Shown: positions 32,144 through 44,149 of the stretch, piece by piece
How positions within the stretch are numbered: position 1 is the first letter of the stretch
Layout: each line of letters starts with the position of its first letter
Assembly: GCA_949130485.1 (NCBI GenBank)
Contig: OX422185.1
Coordinates: 4,207,115 to 4,271,114, forward strand
Reading direction: 5' to 3'
Source: Agelas oroides
Taxonomy: Eukaryota; Porifera; Demospongiae; Agelasida; Agelasidae
DNA length: 64,000 bases
The notes under the pieces: generated by a model
Seen by the model: only the letters and a program-made list of their open reading frames with translations
What the model was told of the DNA's origin: nothing
The model's database searches: none
Program-made: the position numbers and the translations under genes

Positions 32144-32773
32144 CAGAATCGACTCGATTGTGCTCAGAATAGACTCGATTGTGATAAGAATCGACTCAAT
32201 TGTAATAAAAATTGACTCGATTGTGATAAGTAAGAATCGACTCGATTGTGCTCAGAATAGACTCGATTGTGATAAGAATCGACTCAATGTAATAAAAATT
32301 GACTCGATTGTGATAAGAATCGACTCGATTGTGCTCAGAATAGACTCGATTGTGATAAGAATCGACTCAATTGTAATAAAAATTGACTCGATTGTGATAA
32401 GTAAGAATCGACTCGATTGTGCTCAGAATAGACTCGATTGTGATAAGAATCAACTCAATGTAATAAAAATTGACTCGATTGTGATAAGAATCGACTCGAT
32501 TGTGCTCAGAATAGACTCGATTGTGATAAGAATCGACTCAATTGTAATAAAAATTGACTCGATTGTGATAAGTAAGAACTGACTCAATTGTAATAAAAAT
32601 CGACTAGATTGTCCGCAAAATCGACTCGGTCAAAAAACTGACTTGATTGTGATAAGAATCGACTCGATTGTGATAAGAATCGACTCGATTGTAATAAGAA
32701 TCGACTCGATTGTCCGCATAATTGACTCGGTCAAAAAAACCGATTCGATGCAAAACTATCAACTCGATTGTGT
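32144..32773. repeat. 21-bp minisatellite with ~171-bp higher-order unit
   Basis: Variants of agaatcgactcgattgtgata; the core aatcgactcgatt is itself palindromic. An extra agta marks a higher-order period of about 171 bp (near 32229, 32400 and 32570). Open frames of repeated RIDSIV words follow from the 21-bp unit and are not evidence of a gene. Confidence 0.9.
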
Positions 32774-33118
32774 GCCATATACCGGGAGGTGTGTGCAGGC
32801 TAGATGCACAAAAGTAGGGGGAGCTGTACTATAGTGTTAGACTACACCCCTTAATCACCCCACACGTGCAATGAAAGTTACACTGGGTTGCTTACTTTGG
32901 AGGGTGAAGCAAGTCCAAAATAGTTGTGGCTGAATGCCTAGACATGGCAGGTAAGCTGACTCTTGAGACTTAAGTTTATGGTCACTTCAAATTCACATGC
33001 ATATTCGTAAGTGCATGTGTTGAGCTGAGTCAGCAAAATGGTAGAGGATTAACCTCTGCCAGTATGTGTGCCAATTACAATAGCTTAATACCAGTCACAC
33101 AGTGAACCCTAGCTATCA

Positions 33119-33200
33119 TATTCATAGCCCATAGAAACAGCCAGGGTATATAAGGACAGCTGCCAGAAAGACAGCACGGAACAACAGAATAACTTTGGTT
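33119..33200 (+). ncRNA. snRNA-like unit, copy 6 (broken)
   Basis: Has TATTCATAGCCCA and ccagggtatataaggacagctgcc (TATATAA at 33147-33153), but the block between them is deleted. The 3' part has only a weak AATAACTTTGG and no 3' stem. Likely dead. Confidence 0.25.
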
Positions 33201-33716
33201 GACCAGAAATTAAGCTGCTTTGTACTTTGTCGACGCTGAACATGCAACTGCTATCCAGCATAACAGCTACACTCTTGCTCTCTGTATCTGAAATTGTAGA
33301 GGTGCTACCAAAACTGGGAAGGTCTTGTGGGAGATCTCAATAGTTCAGTGCCTAAAATTTGAGAAATTTATCACTGCCCATTCTGGGCAATGTGAAGTAA
33401 TAGTATGAGTAATGCCCTACATACTAATAATATACTTTAAAGTATATTTGCATACTATAAACTGCTATAATCATTATTAGTGTAGCTACATAAGTGGTGG
33501 AACCAGGGAGGGTGGGTGGGGTCCAGAAGAACGCAAGATGATAGGGTGGCAAGCTTCAGTGGTGAGAGGCGAGGAAGCGGGGAACTTCCGCGAAGTAGCT
33601 GGTGTGTCCATCGTTGCTGCAGGCGGTCCACGTTAGACACTATAAACTGTAGACAGCCAAGCGGCAGTATTCTGACTCTTCTTCTGTAGCTTGCTCACCC
33701 TTGTCAGACTATTCCA

Positions 33717-33910
33717 TATTCATAGTCAATGAATATCTCTAAACCTGCAATGAATACTCCACCACTAGCGTCACACTAAACCCATAAGTGTTTGGAACAA
33801 ACCAAGGTATATAAGCTAGGGCTGTTAAGGTCAGACTGCTTGCAACCTGCAGAGCAGTCCAACCATCCTGTGGAAGGAAAATTTTTGGAAGACCTATTTT
33901 AATTGGGTCT
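33717..33910 (+). ncRNA. snRNA-like unit, copy 7
   Basis: TATTCATAGTCAATGAATA (33717), agcgtcac, a variant of the conserved block (acccataagtgtttggaac), TATATAA (33818-33824), Sm-like AATTTTTGG (33880-33888), stem AGACCTA / TGGGTCT (33890-33896 with 33904-33910). The middle has a strong hairpin, GACTGCTTGCA with TGCAgAGCAGTC (33834-33859), though part of it may lie before the start site. Confidence 0.4.
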
Positions 33911-34113
33911 ACACACTCTAACACATGTGCCCACACAATACTATGCTGTATGTGTGTAACCTGGAAGTCAGATATAGTCAACTACATTATGAACACTACT
34001 GGACTGTCTCTGTACCTCAGTGATGTAAGCTACCAAGACTGGTAACATTCCATTTTGATTGGTGAAGACACTCATATTGAAACGAGGAAGCCATACACCT
34101 GGGTGGCCACAAT

Positions 34114-35634
34114 CATTGTAATCTGTCCCACCTAGTTCCCCACTCTGACCCCACATATATAATGGTGGATGAGCTATTTTGTGTTTGATGTACCAAGTCT
34201 TCCTCCTTCTCTTTCAGTAGCCTGAATCATCTCAGAAGCGACCTCAGAACTTATTGTTGTAGAGGTGCAATCACACTTACAAAACTTAACAGACATTTAA
34301 CTGTTGATTACCAGCTATATCATCCGTGCTGTAAAGCCATCCTGTAAATAGAGAGTTATTGGTGCTTTTTAGAGAGACTCTATTCCACTAATAACAGCAG
34401 GTAGCCACAACAGTACTTCCTGAACGGTTACCACAGCAACTTCACTGTAATTGTTATGAGCAGATAAGGTGAAACATCTGTGTATTGTTGTTACAACATT
34501 GTTTCCATCTTGGAGGACAAGCTTTGAATGGCTTGTGTCATGAGCGACTCGTATCATGATTGTCTCAAAATTAATCTCTCTTGATAAAAACTGTCTCTGC
34601 AGGAGATGTTGGAATGGGTGTTTTAGATGACATGTTTTGGTGATAACAGTGATCTGCACGATATTAAAAAGGGGGTGTGTAGAGTGAGCAAACTTGTAAA
34701 CAAGTCATGACCTGCCATAGGACAGGTTTTGTTGACATGATACAGAACCGGAGGTGGGAAGTGGGGGGGGTATGTCCCCCCAAACATTTTAGTTGTGTGC
34801 CACACAGTGAAGTGCCCCTTCACAAGTTGTTTGTTCCCCAATAAACAACTCTTTTCTATACTCATATGATAATACTGTCTTGATTTAGTACATTGTAATC
34901 TGTCTCACCAAGATTCCCACTCTGACCCCACAGATAGATGAGCTGTGGCTACTTTTTTTGAGTTTTGACGTACAAGGTCTTCCTCCTCCTCTTTCAGTAG
35001 CCTCGTTTGTTGGCAGTTTGGCTCCAGAATCACCTCAGCAGCAACCTCAGAACTTATTACTGTTAACTGCATGCAATCATCAGTGCTGTAAAGCCATCTT
35101 GTAAATTGAGAAGTTTTAGATGCTCTTTAGAGAGATTCTATTCGACTAATAAAAAGAGGTAGCCACAGAAGTATTTCCTGAACTGTAATTGTTATGAGCA
35201 GATAAGGTGAAACACCTGTGTATTGTTGTCACAACATTGTTTCCATCTTGGAGGGCAAGCTTAGAATGGCTTGTGTCATGAGCAACTCGTATCATGAATA
35301 TCTCAAAATGAATATCCCTTGATAACACTAGCTATCTCTGAAGATGTTCAAATGGGTGTTTTAGATGACATTTTTGTGATAACAGTGATCTGCATGATAT
35401 TAAAAAGGGGGTGTGTAGGGTGAGGAAACTTGTAAACAACAAATGATCTGCCACAGGACAGGTTTTGTTGGCATGAAACAGAACTGGGGGTGGGAAGTGG
35501 GGGGCACATGTTCCCCTAAACATTTTAGTTGTGTGCCACACAGTGAAGTGCCCCTTCACATTAGTTGCTTGTTCCCCAATAAACAACTTATTTCTACACT
35601 CATATGATAATTATACTGTCTTGGTTTAGTACAT
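34114..35634. repeat. 777-bp tandem duplication, two copies
   Basis: Copy A 34114-34890, copy B 34891-35634. Both start cattgtaatctgtc, carry cccactctgacccca, gagcagataaggtgaaac, gatgacat and gtgccacacagtgaagtgcc in the same order, and end tttagtaca. No coding content recognised. Confidence 0.85.
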
Positions 35635-35639
35635 GTAGT

Positions 35640-38140
35640 GCTAGGAAGTGGAATTACGTGTGTATTTGAGTGTATATGATTGTGTGTGTGTATGTCCTTT
35701 TCTCCAATGTTAATGGGGCATGCATGAGCTGTCCAAACTTGTGATGACAATGTCTGGAATTGTCTATATGTATTATGTATAGTACATAGGTATTCCATGC
35801 ATCTTGCCCTATATGTACATGATGAAATATTTCAACATGCCAGCATGATTCTAGCTATATTTATTAAGAGTCAGTGATGAAGGGAGAAAGGCAGTAAGGT
35901 AAGGTGTAGGAATCAATGCAACAGGGGCTCCTGCAAGGGGGGTACTTGTCATGCTTCTCTGTCCAGAGTATCTTAGATGAGAGTAGAGAGTGATTAGTAT
36001 TATTCCAGACCAGAATGAGGCCCAACTTGAGGACATGAGCCTCACTGAGCAACAGACAGAAGAGCATTTGAGGCTCCAGTGTAGACTGAGAGGGAGCTGA
36101 CTCCAGTGGCAAGTTAGCCTAGCCTGTGAGATCAATGGGGGATCCCAATTCCAGGAGTGGAAATCATTTTCATGCCTTCCCCAGAGCATCAACGAGACCA
36201 CTCAAACTCTTCATTACTCAATTTCTAAAATCTGCGATGTGAGATTGAAGTTTTTTTTTTGTTTTATTTTTTGTTGCATGCAGCATGCTCCCTCGCAATT
36301 CCCCTAGTGATGGTAATCATAGCCTCCATATTCATAGGTAACATTGTCTGCACATGATATTCATGAAGGGTGGTGTAGAGTGGGCCAAGTTCTAATCGGT
36401 CATGAGATGTAAGTGGGCTGGGTACTTTCAACACCACTCAGCATTGTGTGACTTGAATGGATGATGACTGAGAATGAACCAGTGTGGAGAATCCAGATTG
36501 GACAAGAAAGACAGTTTATTGAAGCTCTCCTAAGAAAGGGGAGCACTCATCATGTGGAAAGTCCCAGTTGGACATAAACACAACCTCATTAACACTTCCT
36601 GAGTTTGCATGCATGCTGACTGTTTCAGCAAAGGTACATTTCCATGGTCGCCGACACGATTAGATAGTACAAACTCGATAGAATGAGTTGCATGTAGGAA
36701 ATAAGCTGTACTAAGTACACAACTATGGGCAGGTAAACTTCAAATACGATTTATGGGGAAAGTCCCTATAGGATGCCACAGATCATTATGCTTGTTCAAC
36801 TTCTTGTTCTTGTTGCATGTAATAGCTATAACTCCAAGTGTAAAAACATGTAGCTATAAATAGCAGAAGTGAGGTAAGACACTATCAGGGTTAATGGATA
36901 AGAAGTTTCACAGGCGTATTAGCTCACTATCAGGTGTAATGGCATAGTAACCACATATGGGCTAGAAGTGGGATGTGTGAATTTCTGTTCTCAAATTCCT
37001 TCACAAAGTTGGGTTGGATTTTGTATGGGAGCAAGTCTGTGTGTGTGTGTGTATGTGCATCGAGAAGCACCTTTCTGAGGTGTTAAACCGCTGAATACTC
37101 TTTATTCATAGTTGTCTAATAAGCATTTTTGGACATGACATGTAAGCAAGTGTACCTCACCCTATACCCTCCCCCTTATTGTTTTCTGAATGCTCCAGGA
37201 AGACTAATAGCCTTGTCTGTCCCATGGGTAGCAAGAGTAGCCAGCTTTTCTAATGGCACATCTAAGAGTGGCTTGCAACACTCTTGACAATCACAAAGCA
37301 ACATATCAAAGGTGTTTAATACTTATTTCAGAGTAGTTACCATAGCAATCCCCTATGTAAACATTGTGAGTTGAGAAAAGGAACCACTTAAGCAATGTTG
37401 TTACCACAACAGTCTTTCCTCATTTGGGGCAAGGTTTGAATGGAGTAAGCCCCCAGCAACCATACCATACCATTTTACACTCAGCGACGCCTCGCACTTG
37501 GCCCCCTTCCCCCCCCCTTCTTCATTAATTCCTTCTTTGAAGAGAGCACTGTTTGCATAGTGGTTTGTTATCTTTCTTCACTCTAAACTGGGGATGGTTG
37601 ATACTATGTTCAAAAGTAGGAATCTGCAGGTGTAAGCAGTCACCTCGTATCAACAATGAACCGTTTTGATAAACAAATGAGGCATAATAATATTATTTGT
37701 TATTAGCAGATAATCACGACAATGTCTGAGCAACCATATAATAATGAGCATCATGCATGTCCCTCCTTCCTTTTCCACTCTCACTCCCCCTCAAAGCCAG
37801 GCACATGCTAGATACAGTAGAAGCCTTTACAAGGTACTCCCATGATATTAAGTTTGCATTACAACTGCTATGTATGCAGTGCTATAATGATGTGCATGAT
37901 GAAATATATGTACAAACTGTGTTCCACTGAAATGCAGTTAGTTGGATGATGCAAATAAAATGCCTTTTGTGAAGTGTGCACACTCCATGAAATATTTCTA
38001 CAGCTACAGTAGCAGAAAATATGTTCTGACTCTGTCGCCATTGTTATTTGCACTTGGACTTCACTGTATGATATGGTGGGACACAACTTATATACACAGT
38101 TTATCTAAGATTTTTTCCTTTTTGAGAAAGTAGCTTATGA
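35640..38140. other. No gene seen
   Basis: A-T rich sequence with simple repeats (gt-rich near 35680 and 37040, C-rich near 37505). Open frames are short and lack recognisable motifs. Confidence 0.4.
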
Positions 38141-38146
38141 CAACTA

Positions 38147-38705
38147 CCGTATTTCTTCCCACCCTCGCGCGCGCTCATTTGAGCTAAAGAAAATTAACCC
38201 CTCCCTCGAATAGTTCCCGCGCAGTGGCAGATAGACACAGAGGATGGTCTAGTATATTAAGCCTGGAGGGGTGGCAACGGATGCTGCAGCAGCGCTCTCG
38301 GCTGAGATAGCCACGCTCCTTCCAGGCAACGAAGATGGCTTGGACGAGCACGATTTTTTTGCTAGTGATGAAGACTTGGAGGACGATGAAACTGTTATAG
38401 ACAATAACTAGCTAGCTTGTGTAAGTAATGCTATTTAAAACTGTCACAATAGTATTTGTCATTTGCTGAATCACCAAAGCTAGTCAAGGTCTGTATTCAC
38501 ACACTGTACGCACCTTTAAGTACGTGTACTGTACCATGAGTAGTGCTCACAATCGATGGCGCCCGCATGCGATCGGGGCGCGCACATGCGATTGGAGCGC
38601 ACGCCCCACTAGGCTGAAGTTAATTGAACTGCCCTCGTATTGTATCCGCGGGTTAGTACAGTCTGAAATTAATAGTACCCGCGGGAAGTAATCAAGGAAA
38701 TACGG
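38147..38705. mobile_element. TA-flanked TIR element with transposase tail
   Basis: Ends CCGTATTTCTTCCC and, reversed, CCGTATTTCCTTGATTAC, with TA on both sides. TACCGTATTT termini are typical of pogo/Tigger-like elements. It keeps a short acidic open frame at 38253-38411 (LSAEIATLLPGNEDG, DEDLEDDETVIDNN, stop), which looks like the C-terminal tail of a DDE transposase; the catalytic core is gone. Confidence 0.7.
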
Positions 38706-38709
38706 TAGT

Positions 38710-40460
38710 GTATCTAGTAGTCTTACTAGCCAAATGCAGCTAGCCTCATTCCTAAGCCTTCCACTGTCCAGTTTTGATAGCTGATCTATTTTGCATTCTG
38801 AAGCTATCAAAAGCTAGGTTGTGGAAATGAGGTGAAGATGCAGACAATGTGAGTGTGGATCACTGCAAAGGATCTTCAGATATATGTGCACATGAAATAC
38901 TGTAATGCAAAACTATATATTGCCAAACTATAGGTGGTGGAAGACAACTTTAGAAAGGCTAGAAAAACTAAAAATCTATTTACTGTGGTTTAGAAAGTTT
39001 CTTAGACAACAAAACTGTCTGAGACACACCCATGTGATGTAGCTGTTTATGAGTTTTAAGCTTTAAGCACCTTAGCATATATGTGCCTTTTTTACCATAT
39101 CTTCAGCTCTGTCTGAGCTCAGACCCCAAAACTGAACCCAGGTGAAATTTCAGCCAAAATAAGCCAACTCGTGACCTTAACCATGCTGACTGATTAACGA
39201 GCATGCAATTGTCAGCTTGCCCAGAACCCAAGTAGCTTTCCCTGCCAGAAATGAGCCCCCAAGGTGAGAGTAGTGTTTCTGTTTATGCAGCCAGGGTGAG
39301 ATTTAGCCCACCTGATGCCGATCATGGCCCTTTTATATCCAAGCCTAGAGGCTGCCATGTGCACAGCACCCTGCGGCTGACTCCACCCTCCAGGTGACCA
39401 CACCAACCTTCGACCTGTCCAACCCTTCCTGCTGATGCAGAACCGACGCGCAAGCATTCAGTGTCTGTCTTTTCTGTGCAGTGTGCTGTAGGATGTATAT
39501 AACTTTAAAGTGCTCTATAGGGTTTAAAGGGATAATTATTAAACTTAAATACCTACTTATAATTATTAGAACACAAAAAGTTGTGAAGATTCACCAAATT
39601 CATTTTCCCCATGTGTAGTACTAATCAAAGGTGCTGCTACAGAATCTTACTTGTCTCAACACAGATGGTGGAATATTGTTCGTTTTGCTTTCATGCTAAC
39701 CTGGTGTTTCAGTTGGAGGAGGAAAAAGATTTCCAGTTCGTGTTAACGTTGCATACTCAGTCTGTTGATATGTGAACTTTAGTGTTTGCAGTTTGCCAAC
39801 TTGTTGTATTGTACTTGATTTGTGGACAGTTTCAGCATGCCAATCTATGCATTTTTTTTGTAATAATTATCATCATGGCTGAATTGTGACTGAATCATTT
39901 TCAGATTCCTTACATGTTGTTAGTCTCAACTTGTCTTCTCGGGGCTCTGACTCAAGACAAAGAACACCGATCGCGATGAGGATGTCTCTCAAAGAGTACT
40001 TCAAGCGACGGAAAGCTGGGCGGGGCCTGGGAACGAGGCCTGGGAACGAGGCTGCAAACTGGTATAAGTATGCAAAATATGAAGCAGAAATGTGTTCTGT
40101 TTCACAGTGTACAAGAGTTTTTTTTTTTGCTGGAGCAAAAAAAGTCAACAACTCGATGCACCGACAAACACGGACGAATGCATGACGGATTGACGGTCTA
40201 GGTTCATCAAACTCCACCCACTCGCGCATGCGCAGCTTGAACTCCGTGCAGAGACCGCGCCTGATAAAAATTCGCAAACCGGAAACCAACGTCTCCTCTT
40301 TCTGAGGCTATATATATTTCACGTCACCGGCTGTCGTTGTCGTTGTCGTCGTCGTCAACTGAAAGTTAGCCTGAAAATGGCGTACTCTGGCTAAGCGAAA
40401 TAGCTACTTCGTGGACGTCGTTTGCAGAGTTCTACTGTTGCTGTATTAGGTGGCCCAACC
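38710..40460. other. No gene seen
   Basis: Contains only short or unsupported open frames. Near 40025-40055 two copies of gcctgggaacgaggc are lone ends of the TAGCCTCG family. Confidence 0.4.
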
Positions 40461-40468
40461 GGGTGAAC

Positions 40469-40476
40469 TATAAAAG
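40469..40476 (+). promoter_or_regulatory. TATA box, candidate promoter of second ankyrin gene
   Basis: TATAAAAG in a CpG-containing stretch after a CpG-rich segment. It is followed at a normal distance by an ATG-free exon-like stretch with a good donor at 40607. Link to the ankyrin gene is inferred. Confidence 0.45.
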
Positions 40477-40497
40477 GCCAGCGACAATCACTGTTGC

Positions 40498-40606
40498 GTT
40501 GCTTCGCACTGCAGTAGAAGTCTAGGTTGTCTTGCGTCTGAGAACAATCACCAATAACTAACTCTTCCAATCGCCGACATACCCACAGAGAAGGTTTAAT
40601 AATCAG
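40498..40606 (+). other. Candidate 5' untranslated exon
   Basis: Starts about 30 bp after the TATA box, contains no ATG and ends AATCAG with donor gtatgt. The next good acceptor before the first coding exon is at 44051-44052. RNA evidence would be needed to join them. Confidence 0.4.
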
Positions 40607-41040
40607 GTATGTTTCTATGTTGGTACTATCTTGCAGTAGTACTTCTTTGGGGGGTGGGATTCACAGACACGGTATGCGTATCTTCTGTGATTCCTTCAGT
40701 GCATGCAGAGCTAGTTTACCGTTGCTGTGGCTCCAGTAAAATGTGCAACAGATATATTGTTAGGCCACTATTTGTTGGTTAATAACAGTTTCTCACCCCC
40801 CGCCCGCTTCATTTTTAGGGGCCCGCTTCTGTAGCCATTATCGCCATTATTGCGCACGCGCTATTAGTTTATCGATCTCGCGCTCTGAATAGAGTCGGTA
40901 TTGCTGTTTTACATACTGATTTGTAAACGCAGCGTACTGCAAAAACAGCTAGAGGTTGTCTTCACATCAGAGTGCTTACCCCACACATTACATTCCGTGT
41001 TTTCTTCGTAGGGGGAACAAAACTTTGCTGTCGACGAATA

Positions 41041-42269
41041 CAGTGGAGCCTCTCTTAACAGACCCTCCCAGAAGCGGACAACCTCCCTCGAACGGACAAA
41101 CACAAGAGTACCGATTGATTTTAGCATGCTAGATCTATTAATGTAAAACTAACCTCCGAGAAGCGACCGCCTCTCTGCTCCGGACAACGGACACTGATCA
41201 GTCCCCGACGTACCATAGCCAATATAAAATGACCTCCAGAAACGGACAGTGAAACCACACCCACCGATAGTTTTTTACATAATGCGGACGCTTGTCGACT
41301 GCTTTCATAAGACTGTGCGCCACCGTCGCTGGATTCAATGACCAGGCATTGTATTAGCACTGTTGCTCATCGTGCTAGCCTTTCTCGCCAGCGTACAGCA
41401 ACGGAGAGGTCCGAAAATGCGATCACATCGTGTTCAACAGCCCAGCCGAGCACACATTACCACGCCTACCGGAAGTATACCGAATGTGGATACCTCCGTA
41501 TTCCGGACCCGCGGCGGTGGTCCTTTCCACTGACTCTATACTGGCAAAATGAAAAATTTGTTACAAACTAAGGGAATGTAGAACATTGTGGGGTGAGCGT
41601 GAGCAAGTAATGCGCTGCAGCATTGAACTGTTTTGTAGCTAATGCTTTACCAGTAAAGTATAGCTGAACACTGTCAATAATTATTCAAGGCTCTCAACTC
41701 TCGCGCATTGCGCGTGAGATACACGCATTTCACACATAACTCACGCTCACACGCATTGTATCATTTTTCTCATGCATTATGCATAGTTACATAGTTCGCG
41801 CGCCGGAGGTTCGCTTGAGAACGTAAATAGCCCCGTACTGCGAAAATGAACGATTCGAAGGCCTGGGACGGCTTTCTTGTAATGTAGCTAAATGCGTTAT
41901 CGCAGGCTCAAATTGCAACGTGTGGCAATAATTCAGCAGCGACTTGTCGCATTTAATAGCGTTCCCTATACGTGAGTCAGCGACCGGAAAATTACATCAA
42001 AGATAACAGTCAGCTCTTGATAGTATTGACAGAGATCTCAACCTCATAGACCGAAAATGAGTGAGAACCTGGCGCAGAATGCGTGAGATAGGTATAAAAA
42101 TGCGTGAGGCATGCTGAATAGATATCCTCATTACTAACCCCCATGAAACAAACATGTAGCTATTAGGGTGATACAATGAAAAAAAGACAAACCTCCGAGA
42201 TAGGGACGACCTCTCTACAAGGGACAAAAGCCGTTTCCCCAAAGTGTCCTTTACTCGGAGGTTCCACTG
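41041..42269. mobile_element. CAGTGGARCC TIR element, 1.2 kb, TA target
   Basis: Left end CAGTGGAGCCTCTCTTAAC, right end reversed CAGTGGAACCTCCGAG, flanked by TA on both sides. Many gcggaca / cctccgag words near the ends. No transposase found. If the UTR exon at 40498 is right, this sits in intron 1 of the ankyrin gene. Confidence 0.75.
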
Positions 42270-42998
42270 TAATGGTAATAGCCGCCCATCGACATGAACT
42301 TCAGGGGAAGTCGCTGATGAGAAACTGACATTCAACAAATAGTATTAATACAAACAAGGATCATTCAAAATCTGTGCAGATTACGTCAGGCAAAGCCAAG
42401 GATAAACTGTACTGTGAGTTGATAAAGTTTAAATTCATGTTCATAACTCTGAGTGACCATGCATACCACGTATGATTGGCAAGCCTAGCTTGACTTGTGA
42501 GTGATGGGTCTTGTGGCAAGTTCTGGTACCCTTAGCAATGAAAGCTTTTTCAGTACGAATAACACAGAATACATAATTATAGAAAGAAGTATCCCTTTGC
42601 AACCTGTGTGCAGCTCACAAGAATGCTGTTTACAGTATGTTTTCCTATATTGCTGAGTGGTATATACATGTGTAAACAAAGGTAGTCCTGTACCCAGCCC
42701 ATGTTCACCTCCCTGTGAGAAAAGCACTGGTAAATGAAGTTGAATTTCTTGGGCCTTTTACCAAAATGTGGTAAGGACCAATGAGATTATGAGGTTGTTA
42801 CTTATTACATAGCACTTCCCTTAAAGCAGCAAGTTTTTGCCTCTCCTTTAGGGTATCCCAAAATTGAGTAGGTGTGGCGCAAAATGTTTGAATGTTGCTA
42901 GATTACACTAGTTGCAAAAGCATGCAATAGCCCAAGAAATTTGACTTGGTTCACCAGACCATTCTTCCTCGTGAGATGGTCTGGGGATGAGACTAAAC

Positions 42999-43385
42999 AA
43001 AGGGTGGAACTCTTGAGCGAAAAAAGTATAAGGTGAGGCAATTGGTTAACAGCCTGCACCATGATCAAATCGTCTACATATTCAGTAGTGGATACTTTGG
43101 TAAGATCTTTGACTTGAAGAAGAGGGTGGAATTATTTTCCAAGATGGGCATTTTTTTTAATTAGCATTTTGATGGTATTTTTATACAGAAGAGATTTAGG
43201 TGAGTTGATGATAACATGTAAAAAACTATTCAATGTAAATTGTGTAAACAAGGGATGGAGCTCTCAAGAATGCCGTTTGTGAGTGGTAAAGTCTCCACAT
43301 GTGTAAACAAAAGGGTGGAACTACTGAGTGAGAAATGAGTGAGGCAATCAAACAGCCTGCATCAATGTAACATGATCTCAGTGGA
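42999..43385. repeat. Diverged direct repeat, ~308-bp period
   Basis: aacaaagggtggaactcttga near 42999 and aacaaaagggtggaactactg near 43306, both followed by gtgaggcaa and cagcctgca. Confidence 0.6.
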
Positions 43386-44052
43386 AGGGGGAACAAGGGG
43401 TGGAGCTCTGAAAAATGCATTTTTCTAATTACTCGGGGGTAAAACCTTTAGAAAAAATAGCACAGAATAGCATTTTGGAGAACTGCAAACTGTGTACACA
43501 AGATGGAAGATTATTTGCTGGAATAACTCACATACAATAATTGATAATACTGCTGATTTTGGGCACTCCAGTGATATAACATAGTTTGATGAACAGTTGT
43601 GACCTTGGTCAGTGACAAGAATTGAACTCCAAGGAATTCATTCCTAGTGATCATTTACGACACATTCAAATCATCCCTCCCAGGTGAGTGTGACCAGGAG
43701 TACCAGGGTTCGGTTCTACTTACATGCTAAATAGTGGAAGAACACCATAGTCCAGTTAGGTATGCTGAAATTGTGATGTTTATAGAGAGTTTGTAATCAT
43801 AAATTGTATTGTTCTTATATATGGCACATTGCCGTGTGAGTAATGAATGGAAGAACAGTTGCTGGAACAACTTGCAATAGATAGTTTTGCTGCTGCTAGT
43901 TAGGTGACTTTATGTATGTACCACTTCCAGCAATTACTGGAGTTGCTAGTTATCTGAGGCATGGGAAGGTTTTACACTGTGTAGTACTGGTCAAGACACT
44001 TTGTCTTGTAATTTTGTGAAAGTAGCTTTTTCTTATCAATCTTTCATTACAG

Positions 44053-44149
44053 TTGCCTGATAACTCCATGGATAGTCAAGTGTCATGCTGTGTATGAGGG
44101 ACTATAGGAGCACGTTATTTCTGAAGAAGACATCATAATGACAACTCAA
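44053..44149 (+). CDS. First coding exon with two upstream ORFs
   Basis: Acceptor attacag at 44047-44052. It carries a 10-codon upstream frame (44068-44097) and a second one (44094-44138) whose TAA overlaps the main ATG by one base (TAATG). The main ATG gives MTTQ and then a phase-0 donor. The upstream frames could lower or couple translation; this is inference. Confidence 0.5.

Noticed and set aside
32088-32834. Open frames of repeated RIDSIV words (164 and 63 codons)
   Set aside because: They follow from a 21-bp minisatellite unit; no splice sites, promoter or non-repetitive coding sequence.
29494-33910. Spliced-leader RNA genes as explanation of the TATA/Sm/hairpin units
   Set aside because: A spliced leader needs a conserved 5' exon ending at GT; the 5' parts differ between copies.
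39873-40289. 138-codon minus-strand frame and 99-codon plus-strand frame
   Set aside because: Both cross a doubled transposon end (gcctgggaacgaggc); no domain recognised.
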